Of a DNA stretch of 32,822 bases, positions 1 to 7,367 are shown piece after piece. Both the position numbers and the translations under genes were made by a program. Source of the stretch: Specibacter cremeus (GTDB lineage: Bacteria; Actinomycetota; Actinomycetes; Actinomycetales; Micrococcaceae); contig NZ_RWKQ01000026.1 of NCBI RefSeq assembly GCF_003946885.1, positions 812 to 33,633 of the forward strand, given 5' to 3'. The notes beneath the pieces were generated by a model. That model worked only from the letters and a program-made list of their open reading frames with translations. It had not been told where the DNA came from and ran no database searches. The stretch's first letter is position 1. Every line of letters starts with the position of its first letter.

Positions 1-1
1 G

Positions 2-670
2 TCGCGCGGGATCCGCGCGCTGGAGATCCTGGCCGAGGCCCAGTCCCCCATGACCATCGCCGAGCTGTCCGGGGCGCTGGGCGTGCACCGCTCGGTCGCC
101 TACCGGATCCTGCGCACGCTCGAGGACCATTCCCTGCTGATGCGCGACGACGCCGGCCGGCTGCTGGCCGGGCCCGGCCTGGCGGCACTCGCCCGCGGCG
201 TATCGCGGGACCTGCAGACGGCGGCGCTGCCGGAACTGACGGATCTGGCCAACTCGCTGTCCATGACGGCGTTCATCGCCGTGTGGGACCACCGCGATTC
301 CGTCACCCTCCTAACGGTGGAGCCCCGGCATTCCGGCGCAACCCTGGCGCAACGCCCGGGCACGCGGCACTCGTTCAGCTCCGGCGCGCCCGGCATCGCC
401 ATCCAGTCGGCCATCAGCGAGGACGCGTGGGCGCGGCTGGCACCGGGCCTGCCCTACCGCGCCGAAGCGCGTGCCGCCCGGACGGTCGGATTCGCCACGA
501 GCCATGACGAGGTCCTCCCCGGGGTCTCCGCGATCGCCGCGCCCATCAACGTCCCCGGCGGCATGCCGGCGGCCATTTGCGTGGTCTTCCTGGGGCCGAG
601 CCCCGATCCGGAGGCCATCGGGGCCCGGCTGGCCGCCAGCGCGCGCACCATCGAGGCCCAGCTGCACTAG
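2..670 (+). CDS. IclR-family transcriptional regulator, 5' end cut off by window
   Basis: The frame is open from base 2, and the codons before the first internal ATG (position 50) already read as the start of an IclR winged helix-turn-helix (SRGIRALEILAEAQSPMTIA), so the gene begins upstream of the window. The HTH continues through LSGALGVHRSVAYRILRTLE. The rest matches the IclR effector-binding domain, with the late SAIAAPI segment typical of the family. IclR proteins sense small, often aromatic, ligands and control neighbouring catabolic operons. It lies upstream of, and in the same direction as, the homoprotocatechuate operon, separated from it by a strong hairpin. Control of that operon is inferred from position. 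The family call is secure; the ligand is unknown. Confidence 0.88.
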   Translation, partial: SRGIRALEILAEAQSPMTIAELSGALGVHRSVAYRILRTLEDHSLLMRDDAGRLLAGPGLAALARGVSRDLQTAALPELTDLANSLSMTAFIAVWDHRDSVTLLTVEPRHSGATLAQRPGTRHSFSSGAPGIAIQSAISEDAWARLAPGLPYRAEARAARTVGFATSHDEVLPGVSAIAAPINVPGGMPAAICVVFLGPSPDPEAIGARLAASARTIEAQLH

Positions 671-702
671 CGGGCCCACCCCGAAACACCCAGTCCCGGA
701 AA

Positions 703-758
703 GTAAGGCGCACAAGCGCACCGAAACTCCCCCGATTCGGTGCGCTTCCGCGCCTTAC
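703..758. terminator. Long inverted repeat, probable terminator or attenuator hairpin
   Basis: GTAAGGCGC (703-711) pairs with GCGCCTTAC (750-758), and AGCGCACCGAA (715-725) pairs with TTCGGTGCGCT (736-746). A 3x3 internal bulge and a 10-base loop complete the structure. That is 20 perfect base pairs just after the IclR stop and 21 bases before the next -35 box. No U-tract follows, which is common for actinobacterial hairpin terminators. A regulatory cruciform or protein site is the alternative. Confidence 0.6.
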
Positions 759-778
759 ATTGAATATCCCCAGGGGGC

Positions 779-808
779 TTGACGTGACCACGCTTACAGG
801 TCTACGGT
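779..808 (+). promoter_or_regulatory. Sigma-70-type promoter of the homoprotocatechuate operon
   Basis: TTGACG (779-784) and TACGGT (803-808) are separated by 18 bases and fit the actinobacterial housekeeping consensus TTGAC / TANNNT. Transcription would begin near 814-816, giving a leader of about 90 bases before the GTG at 906. This is the only good promoter seen ahead of the eight-gene run that ends at 9791. Confidence 0.6.
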
Positions 809-809
809 G

Positions 810-821
810 ATCGTATACGAT
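810..821. promoter_or_regulatory. Palindromic operator, GntR/FCD type
   Basis: ATCGTATACGAT is a perfect 12-base palindrome starting two bases after the -10 box, over the expected transcription start. A GT-N-AC core with T/A flanks is the usual site of FadR-subfamily GntR regulators (TNGTNNNACNA). The operon encodes such a regulator two genes in, so repression by that protein is the natural reading. The assignment is inferred from motif and position. Confidence 0.55.
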
Positions 822-828
822 TTCATAC

Positions 829-856
829 TCGATGAACCGGCTATTCGATGAACCGG
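829..856. repeat. 12-base direct repeat in the operon leader
   Basis: TCGATGAACCGG occurs at 829-840 and again at 845-856, 16 bases apart, in the transcribed leader just after the palindrome. It may be part of a second regulator site (for example for the IclR protein) or a small duplication. The function is not known. Confidence 0.5.
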
Positions 857-905
857 GTGGTGAAATCGTGCCGATCCAGCAATCTTCGCACCAGGAGTGA
901 TCTTC

Positions 906-2390
906 GTGGAACCAGTCACCGCAGACAGGCTCAACGAGGCCGGCAAGGTCATCGCCGTCCACCTGAGCTACGCGTCGCGGGCAGCCCAGCGCGGCCGCAC
1001 CCCCGCCTTCCCCTCCTATTTCCTGAAGGCCACGTCGTCGCTCTCGGTCACCGGCACCCCGGTGGAGCGCCCGGCCGGCACCGAACTGCTCGCGTTCGAG
1101 GGCGAGATCGCCCTGGTCATCGGCACGGCCGCCCGCCGCGTCAGCGTCGAGGACGCCTGGGGTCACGTCGGTGCCGTCACGGCAAGCAACGACCTGGGCG
1201 TGTACGACATCAAGTACGCGGACAAGGGCTCCAACGTCCGGTCCAAGTCCGGTGACGGTTTCACGCCCGTCGGCCCGGCATTGCTCCCGGCGGACAAGAT
1301 CGACCCGGCCGCGCTGCGCATCCGCACCTGGGTCAACGGCGAGCTCGTCCAGGACGCGAGCACCACGGAACTCATCTTCCCGTTCGCCCAGATCGTGGCG
1401 GACCTGTCCCAGCAGATGACGCTGCACCCCGGCGACATCATCCTGACCGGCACCCCGGCCGGCTCGTCCGTGATCGTCCCAGGCGACGTCGTCGAGGTCC
1501 AGGTCGACGACGAGGCGGCCGGCCTGTCCACCGGCCGGCTGTCCACCCCCGTCACGCAGGGCACGGCCCCGTTCGCCGCGTTCGGCAACCAGCCCAAGTT
1601 CACCGACGCGGACCGGATCGACGCGTTCGGCACGGCGGCGGCCGCCGGCATCGCGGAACCCATCACCGGCAAGTCGGCGCTGACCGAGGACGTGAAGGCC
1701 AAGCTGCTCTCCGTCGCCACGGCCACGATCTCCGGCGCGCTGCGCAAACGCGGCCTGAACAACGTCTCCATCGACGGCCTGCAGGCCACGAAGGGCACCC
1801 GCAAGGTCATCGGCACCGCCCGGACCCTGCGTTACGTGCCGAACCGGGAGGACCTGTTCAAGTCCCACGGGGGCGGCTTCAACGCCCAGAAACGCATCAT
1901 CGACTCCATCGGGGAGGGCGAGATCCTCGTCATGGAGGCCCGTGGCGAGAAGGGCGCCGGCACGCTCGGGGACATCCTGGGCCTGCGCGCCCAGGTCCGC
2001 GGCGCCGCGGCCATCATCACCGACGGCGGCGTCCGCGACCACGCCGCCGTGGCCGGGCTGGACATCCCGACGTTCTTCAACTCCGTCCACCCGGCCGTCC
2101 TTGGCCGCAAGCATGTGCCGTGGGACACCGACGTCACGATCGGCTGCGGCGGCGCCACGGTGCAGCCCGGGGACATCATCGTCGCCGACTCCGACGGCAT
2201 CCTCGTCATCCCGCCGCACCTGGCCGCCGAGATCGCGGACGAGGTCGTCGAGCAGGAACGCATGGACACGTTCGTCTTCCAAAGGGTCGGCGAGGGCCAC
2301 CAGGTCGACGGCCTGTTCCCGATGAACGCCGATTGGAAGGCCCGCTACAACGAGTGGGTTGCCGCCGGTGGAGACGATGACGGCGAGTAA
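906..2390 (+). CDS. FAH-domain / RraA-like fusion protein, probable homoprotocatechuate-pathway isomerase-decarboxylase
   Basis: The product is a 494-residue two-domain protein. Residues 1-215 are a fumarylacetoacetate hydrolase (FAH) fold with the metal triad E65-x-E67 and D96, plus the family segments TPVGPALL and LTGTPAG. Residues 265-490 are an RraA/HMG-aldolase-like domain with GD at 355-356 and the DGGVRD motif at 373-378. In the known pathway the next steps are isomerisation of 5-carboxymethyl-2-hydroxymuconate and decarboxylation, done in E. coli by HpaF and by the tandem-FAH HpaG. Here one FAH unit is joined to an RraA unit, and members of that family include oxaloacetate decarboxylases. 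Which half does which step is inference. GTG at 906 is chosen because AGGAG at 893-897 lies 8 bases upstream; the GTG at 897 overlaps that site. Confidence 0.8.
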   Translation: MEPVTADRLNEAGKVIAVHLSYASRAAQRGRTPAFPSYFLKATSSLSVTGTPVERPAGTELLAFEGEIALVIGTAARRVSVEDAWGHVGAVTASNDLGVYDIKYADKGSNVRSKSGDGFTPVGPALLPADKIDPAALRIRTWVNGELVQDASTTELIFPFAQIVADLSQQMTLHPGDIILTGTPAGSSVIVPGDVVEVQVDDEAAGLSTGRLSTPVTQGTAPFAAFGNQPKFTDADRIDAFGTAAAAGIAEPITGKSALTEDVKAKLLSVATATISGALRKRGLNNVSIDGLQATKGTRKVIGTARTLRYVPNREDLFKSHGGGFNAQKRIIDSIGEGEILVMEARGEKGAGTLGDILGLRAQVRGAAAIITDGGVRDHAAVAGLDIPTFFNSVHPAVLGRKHVPWDTDVTIGCGGATVQPGDIIVADSDGILVIPPHLAAEIADEVVEQERMDTFVFQRVGEGHQVDGLFPMNADWKARYNEWVAAGGDDDGE

Positions 2391-3042
2391 GTCGGAGCTG
2401 GCCTACACGGTCATCAAGGACAAGATCCTCTCCGGCGCCTACTCCCCCGGCTACCGGCTGGTGCTGTCCACGCTGGCCGGCCAGCTCGGCGTCAGCGTGG
2501 TCCCCGTCCGGGAGGCCATCCGCCGGCTCGAGGCGGAAAGCTTCATCACGTTCGAGCGCAACGTCGGGGCGACCGTGGCCGGCATCGACCCGACCGAGTA
2601 CCTGTACACCATGCAGACCCTGAGCATCATCGAGGGCGCCGCGACGGCCCTGTCGGCCCCGCTGATCACCCAGCCGGACATCGACCGGGCCAGGGAGGTC
2701 AATGCGCGGATGCGCGCCTGCCTGGACGACTTCGACCCGGTGCGTTTCACCGCGCTGAACCTGGACTTCCACTCGGTGTTGTTCGAAAGCTGCCCCAACC
2801 CGCACATCCTTGACCTCGTGCACCGCGGCTGGAACCGGCTCAAGGCGCTTCGCCAGTCGACGTTCACGTACGTGCCGGGCCGGGCCCGCGAGTCCGTCGC
2901 CGAACATGAGGAGCTCCTGCGGCTCCTGGAAAGCGGTGCCCCGGCGGCCGACGTCGAACGCGCCGCCCGCGCCCACCGCGCCGCCACGCTGGACGCCTAC
3001 CTGGCGCACAACGCGAACGACGGCGTCCCCTCACCTTACTGA
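2377..3042 (+). CDS. GntR-family regulator with FCD ligand domain
   Basis: The N-terminal winged HTH (about residues 5-70; motif GQLGVSVVPVREAIRRLEAE) is followed by an all-helical FCD domain. The metal/ligand-binding histidines are in LDFHSVLF, AEHEELL and AHRAATL. FCD regulators commonly repress catabolic operons until a pathway acid binds. The gene sits inside the operon it probably controls and overlaps the end of the fusion gene by 14 bases. ATG at 2377 follows GGTGGAG at 2367-2373 closely; in-frame TTG (2359) and GTG (2368) are alternatives. The palindrome at 810-821 is the likely target. Confidence 0.88.
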   Translation: MTASKSELAYTVIKDKILSGAYSPGYRLVLSTLAGQLGVSVVPVREAIRRLEAESFITFERNVGATVAGIDPTEYLYTMQTLSIIEGAATALSAPLITQPDIDRAREVNARMRACLDDFDPVRFTALNLDFHSVLFESCPNPHILDLVHRGWNRLKALRQSTFTYVPGRARESVAEHEELLRLLESGAPAADVERAARAHRAATLDAYLAHNANDGVPSPY

Positions 3043-3076
3043 CGACCCCCACCCCTCACAGCAGAAAAGGAACCCC

Positions 3077-4582
3077 ATGAGCAAGCACTTTGTTCCGGAC
3101 AACCTGCCCACCCACCTGCAGCACTACATCGGCGGCAGGTTCGTCGACTCGATCGGCGGCGAGACGTTCGAGATCCTCGACCCGGTCACGAACACGCCGT
3201 ACGCCACCGCCGCGGCCGGGCAGAAGGCCGACATCGACGCCGCCGTCGCCGCCGCCCGCGACGCGTTCGTGAACGGCCCCTGGCCGACCATGAAGCCGCG
3301 TGAGCGCGCCACCGTGCTGTACGCGATCGCCGACGCCGTCGTCGCCCAGGAGGACCGGCTGGCCGAGATGGAGACGTTCGACACCGGGCTGCCCATCACC
3401 CAGGCCCGCGGCCAGGCCCAGCGCGCGGCGGAGAACTTCCGCTTCTTCGCCGACCTGATCGTCGCCCAGCAGGACACCGCGCTGAAGGTCCCCGGCGCGC
3501 AGGTCAACTACGTCAACCGCAAGCCGATCGGCGTCGCCGGCCTGATCACGCCGTGGAACACGCCGTTCATGCTCGAGTCCTGGAAGCTGGCCCCGTCGAT
3601 CGCGTCCGGCTGCACCGTGGTGCTCAAGCCGGCCGAGTTCACGCCGCTGTCCGCCTCGCTGTGGGCGACGATCTTCGAGGACGCCGGCCTGCCGGCGGGC
3701 GTGTTCAACCTGGTCAACGGCATGGGCGAGGAGGCCGGCGACGCGCTCGTCAAGCACCCGCAGGTCCCGCTGATCTCCTTCACCGGCGAGTCCTCCACCG
3801 GACAGCTGATCTTCCGCAACTGCGCCGAGAACCTGAAGGGCATGTCGATGGAGCTCGGCGGCAAGTCCCCGGCCATCGTGTTCGCCGACGCCGACTTCGA
3901 CGCCGCCATCGACTCCACGCTGTTCGGCGTGTTCTCGCTGAACGGCGAGCGCTGCACGGCCGGATCCCGGATCCTGGTGGAGCGGCCCATCTACGACAAG
4001 TTCGTCGAGGCGTACGCGGCCCGGGCGAAGAACATCAAGGTCGGCGACCCGCACGACCCGGCCACCCAGGTCGGCGCGCTGGTCCACCCCGAGCACTATG
4101 AGAAGGTCATGGGCTACGTGGAACTCGGCAAGACCGAGGGACGCCTGGTGGCCGGCGGCGGCCGCCCGGAGAACCTGCCCGAGGGCCAGGAGAACGGCTC
4201 CTACGTGGCGCCGACCGTGTTCGTCGACGTCGCCCCGGACGCGCGCATCTTCCAGGAGGAGATCTTCGGCCCGGTCGTGGCGATCACGCCGTTCGACACG
4301 GACGAGGAGGCGCTCGCGCTGGCCAACAACACCAAGTACGGGCTGGCCGCCTACGTGTGGACGAACAGCCTGGTGCGCGCCCACAACTTCGCCCAGGACG
4401 TGGAGGCCGGGATGGTGTGGCTCAACAGCCACAACGTGCGCGACCTGCGGTCCCCGTTCGGCGGCGTGAAGGCCTCCGGCCTGGGCCACGAGGGCGGCTA
4501 CCGTTCCATCGACTTCTACACCGACCAGCAGGCCGTGCACATCACGCTCGGCGCGGTCCACACCCCCAAGTTCGGCGCCTGA
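3077..4582 (+). CDS. hpaE: 5-carboxymethyl-2-hydroxymuconate semialdehyde dehydrogenase
   Basis: This is a 501-residue member of the NAD-dependent aldehyde dehydrogenase superfamily, with N161 (TPWNTPF), K184 (LKPAE), the general base E259 (MELGGKSP) and the catalytic C293 (NGERCTAGS). It oxidises the ring-cleavage aldehyde made by HpaD to the tricarboxylic muconate. The HpaE assignment rests on its place directly before hpaD and on overall similarity to that subfamily, whose usual length is about 490-500. The start at 3077 is set by AAAAGGA at 3065-3071. The frame stays open upstream into the GntR gene, but that part is a shadow frame. Confidence 0.92.
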   Translation: MSKHFVPDNLPTHLQHYIGGRFVDSIGGETFEILDPVTNTPYATAAAGQKADIDAAVAAARDAFVNGPWPTMKPRERATVLYAIADAVVAQEDRLAEMETFDTGLPITQARGQAQRAAENFRFFADLIVAQQDTALKVPGAQVNYVNRKPIGVAGLITPWNTPFMLESWKLAPSIASGCTVVLKPAEFTPLSASLWATIFEDAGLPAGVFNLVNGMGEEAGDALVKHPQVPLISFTGESSTGQLIFRNCAENLKGMSMELGGKSPAIVFADADFDAAIDSTLFGVFSLNGERCTAGSRILVERPIYDKFVEAYAARAKNIKVGDPHDPATQVGALVHPEHYEKVMGYVELGKTEGRLVAGGGRPENLPEGQENGSYVAPTVFVDVAPDARIFQEEIFGPVVAITPFDTDEEALALANNTKYGLAAYVWTNSLVRAHNFAQDVEAGMVWLNSHNVRDLRSPFGGVKASGLGHEGGYRSIDFYTDQQAVHITLGAVHTPKFGA

Positions 4583-4619
4583 GCGCCGGTCCGACAGTTT
4601 TTGCAAAGGAGCACCCCCA

Positions 4620-5717
4620 ATGAGCAACATCATCGAAAAGCCCTCGGTCCCGGCGCCGGACATCCTGCGCTGCGCGTACATGGAGATCGTGGTCACCGAC
4701 CTGGCCAAGTCCCGCGCGTTCTACGTGGACCTGCTGGGCCTGCACGTGACCCATGAGGATGACAAGCAGATCTACCTGCGCTCCTTCGAGGAGTTCATCC
4801 ACCACAACCTGGTGCTGACGCTCGGTCCGATCGCCGCCGTCGCCGCGTTCTCCTACCGTGTCCGCTCCGCCAAGGACGTGGACCTGGCCGAGGCGTACTA
4901 CAAGGAGCTGGGCTGCCGCACCGAGCGCCGCAAGGACGGGTTCGTGCGCGGCATCGGCGACTCGCTGCGCGTCGAGGACCCGCTGGGCTTCCCGTACGAG
5001 TTCTTCCACGAGGTGGAGCACGTGGAGCGCCTGCACATGCGCTACGACCTCTACTCGGCCGGCGAGCTGGTGCGCCTGGACCACTTCAACCAGGTCACCC
5101 CGGACGTGCCGCGCGGGCGCAAGTACCTCGAGGACCTGGGCTTCCGCGTCACCGAGGACATCAAGGATGAGGCGGGCGTCACCTACGCCGCCTGGATGCA
5201 CCGCAAGGGCACCGTGCACGACACGGCCCTGACCGGCGGCGACGGCCCGCGCATGCACCACGTGGCCTTCTCCACCCATGAGAAGCACAACATCATCCAG
5301 ATCTGCGACAAGATGGGCGCGCTGCGCATGTCCGACCGGATCGAGCGCGGACCGGGACGCCACGGCGTCTCCAACGCGTTCTACCTGTACATCCTGGACC
5401 CGGACGACCACCGCGTCGAGATCTACACGCAGGACTACTACACCGGCGACCCGGACAACCCGGTCATCACCTGGGACGTGCACGACAACCAGCGCCGCGA
5501 CTGGTGGGGCAACCCGGTGGTCCCGTCTTGGTACACCGAGGCCTCCCTGGTGCTGGACCTGGACGGCAACCCGCAGCAGGTCATCGAACGCACGGACTCC
5601 TCGGAGATGGCGGTGACCGTTGGCGCCGACGGGTTCTCCTACACCCGCGCGCCGGGCGACGCCCTGATGGGTGACCCGGACGAGGAGGTCGGCTTCAAGC
5701 TCGGCCACCAGCTGTAG
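4620..5717 (+). CDS. hpaD: 3,4-dihydroxyphenylacetate 2,3-dioxygenase (type I extradiol)
   Basis: This vicinal-oxygen-chelate extradiol dioxygenase cleaves homoprotocatechuate between C2 and C3. It has 365 residues, the same length as the enzymes of Brevibacterium fuscum (Fe) and Arthrobacter globiformis (Mn, MndD). The metal ligands fall at H155 (RLDHFNQV), H214 (MHHVAF) and E267 (HRVEIYT). The second-sphere residues H200, R243, H248 and Y257 are also at the published positions. Sequence alone does not tell whether Fe or Mn is used. AAAGGAG precedes the ATG. It is unrelated to the LigB-type HpaD of E. coli despite the shared symbol. Confidence 0.96.
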   Translation: MSNIIEKPSVPAPDILRCAYMEIVVTDLAKSRAFYVDLLGLHVTHEDDKQIYLRSFEEFIHHNLVLTLGPIAAVAAFSYRVRSAKDVDLAEAYYKELGCRTERRKDGFVRGIGDSLRVEDPLGFPYEFFHEVEHVERLHMRYDLYSAGELVRLDHFNQVTPDVPRGRKYLEDLGFRVTEDIKDEAGVTYAAWMHRKGTVHDTALTGGDGPRMHHVAFSTHEKHNIIQICDKMGALRMSDRIERGPGRHGVSNAFYLYILDPDDHRVEIYTQDYYTGDPDNPVITWDVHDNQRRDWWGNPVVPSWYTEASLVLDLDGNPQQVIERTDSSEMAVTVGADGFSYTRAPGDALMGDPDEEVGFKLGHQL

Positions 5718-5756
5718 AACCCACTTGCCTCGCAGCGCCCGCAGGAAGGAACCCCC

Positions 5757-6542
5757 ATGCTAGACACGAACACGATCACGGCCATCGCCGATGAACTGGT
5801 CGAGGCCGGCCGCACCCGCACCCCGGTGCCACGGCTGACCCAGCGGTACCCGGAGATGACAGTGGAGGATTCGTACCGGGTCCAGGACCTGTGGCGGCAG
5901 CGCTGCGAGGCAAACGGCCGGACGCTGGCCGGCCGGAAGATCGGCCTGACCTCCAAGGCCATGCAGTACGCCACCGGCATCACCGAGCCGGACTATGGCA
6001 TCATCTTCGATGACATGGTGTTGGAGAACGGCGCCACGGTGGAGTGGGACGCGTACACGCACCCGCGCATCGAGGTGGAGCTGGCGTTCCTGCTGAACAA
6101 GGACATCGCAGGTCCCAACGCCACGCTGTTCGACGTGCTGAACGCCACCGAATACGTGGTGCCGGCGCTGGAGATCCTCGATTCGCGCATCGAGATGGAG
6201 GGCCGCACGATCGTGGACACCATCTCCGACAACGCGGCCATGGGCGCCATGGTGGTCGGCGGCAACCCGGTGCGCCCGCACGACGTCGACCTGCGCTGGG
6301 TTGCCGCGATCCTCTACAAGAACCAGGTAGTCGAGGAGACCGGCGTCGCCGCCGGCGTGCTGAACCACCCCGGGGCGGGCGTGTACTGGCTGGCGAACAA
6401 GATCGCCGCGCACGGGGACACGCTCAAGGCCGGCGAGCTCATCCTGGCCGGTTCGTTCACCCGGCCCCTGTGGGTGCACAAGGGTGACACCGTGTTCGCC
6501 GACTATGGGAAACTGGGGACCATCACATGCCGTTTCGAGTAG
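5757..6542 (+). CDS. hpaH: 2-oxohept-4-ene-1,7-dioate hydratase
   Basis: This 261-residue protein belongs to the FAH/MhpD-type hydratase family and adds water to the decarboxylated dienoate before aldol cleavage. The Mg-binding acids E106 and E108 (PRIEVELAF) and E139 (PALEILDSR) are at the same numbers as in E. coli HpcG/HpaH, and the early GRKIGLTSKAMQ segment is typical of the family. AGGAAGGA precedes the ATG. The 3' end overlaps hpaI by 16 bases, suggesting coupled translation. Confidence 0.94.
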   Translation: MLDTNTITAIADELVEAGRTRTPVPRLTQRYPEMTVEDSYRVQDLWRQRCEANGRTLAGRKIGLTSKAMQYATGITEPDYGIIFDDMVLENGATVEWDAYTHPRIEVELAFLLNKDIAGPNATLFDVLNATEYVVPALEILDSRIEMEGRTIVDTISDNAAMGAMVVGGNPVRPHDVDLRWVAAILYKNQVVEETGVAAGVLNHPGAGVYWLANKIAAHGDTLKAGELILAGSFTRPLWVHKGDTVFADYGKLGTITCRFE

Positions 6543-7348
6543 CCCCGGCCCCGTCGTTCAAGGACGCCCTGGCCGCCGCCGACCGCCCGTTGGCGGGCAT
6601 GTGGGCCTGCTCCGGCAGCCCGCTGGTGGCCGAGATCTGCGCCGGCGCCGGCCTGGACTGGCTGCTCATCGACGCCGAGCACAGCCCCAACGGGCTGGAA
6701 TCGGTGCTGGCCCAGCTGCAGGCCGTCAACGGCTACCCGGTCACGCCCGTGGTCCGGCCGCCGGTCAACGACACCGTGCTGATCAAGCAGTACCTGGACC
6801 TGGGCGCGCAGTCGCTGCTCATCCCGATGGTCCACACGGCCGACGACGCTGCTGCCGCGGTTGCCGCCGCGCACTACCCGCCCCGGGGCGTGCGCGGCGT
6901 CGGCTCGGCGCTGGCCCGCTCCGCCCGCTGGAACCGCATCCCGGGTTACCTGGAACGCGCAGGGGACACGGTCACCGTCATGGTGCAGATCGAGTCGGCG
7001 CAGGCCGTGGAGAACGCGGCGGCCATCGCGGCCGTGGACGGCGTCGACGCCGTGTTCCTGGGTCCGTCGGACCTCGCCGCGTCCATGGGCGTGATCGGCC
7101 AGCAGGAGCATCCGGACGTGGTTGCCGCCGTCGAGCATTGCCTCCGGGTCGCCAAGGCGGCCGGCAAGCCGGTGGGCGTGAACGCGTTCGCCGAGGCAAC
7201 CGCCCGGCGCTACCTGGCCGCGGGTGCCGACTTCATCCTGGTCGGCGCCGACGTGGCGCTGCTGGCCCGCGGCAGCGAGGCCCTCGCCGCCAAGTATGTG
7301 CCGCAGGCAATCGGGACGAACGACGCCGGCACCCCCGCAAGCTACTGA
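6527..7348 (+). CDS. hpaI: 4-hydroxy-2-oxoheptane-1,7-dioate aldolase
   Basis: This is a class II (metal-dependent) pyruvate aldolase of the HpcH/HpaI family, 273 residues. It splits 4-hydroxy-2-oxoheptanedioate into pyruvate and succinate semialdehyde. H52 (IDAEHSPN), R77 (VVRPPVN), E156 (VQIESAQA) and D182 (LGPSDLAAS) match the E. coli HpaI residues H45, R70, E149 and D175 with a constant offset of seven. Some relatives act on other 2-oxo acids, but the operon context makes this assignment firm. Confidence 0.94.
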   Translation: MPFRVAPAPSFKDALAAADRPLAGMWACSGSPLVAEICAGAGLDWLLIDAEHSPNGLESVLAQLQAVNGYPVTPVVRPPVNDTVLIKQYLDLGAQSLLIPMVHTADDAAAAVAAAHYPPRGVRGVGSALARSARWNRIPGYLERAGDTVTVMVQIESAQAVENAAAIAAVDGVDAVFLGPSDLAASMGVIGQQEHPDVVAAVEHCLRVAKAAGKPVGVNAFAEATARRYLAAGADFILVGADVALLARGSEALAAKYVPQAIGTNDAGTPASY

Positions 7349-7367
7349 AACCACAAGGAGAACACCC

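Noticed and set aside
2810-3076. Upstream extension of the hpaE frame
   Set aside because: It overlaps the 3' half of the GntR gene, and the translation there is Arg/Pro/Ser-rich. The ATG at 3077 has a clear ribosome site and gives the usual family length.
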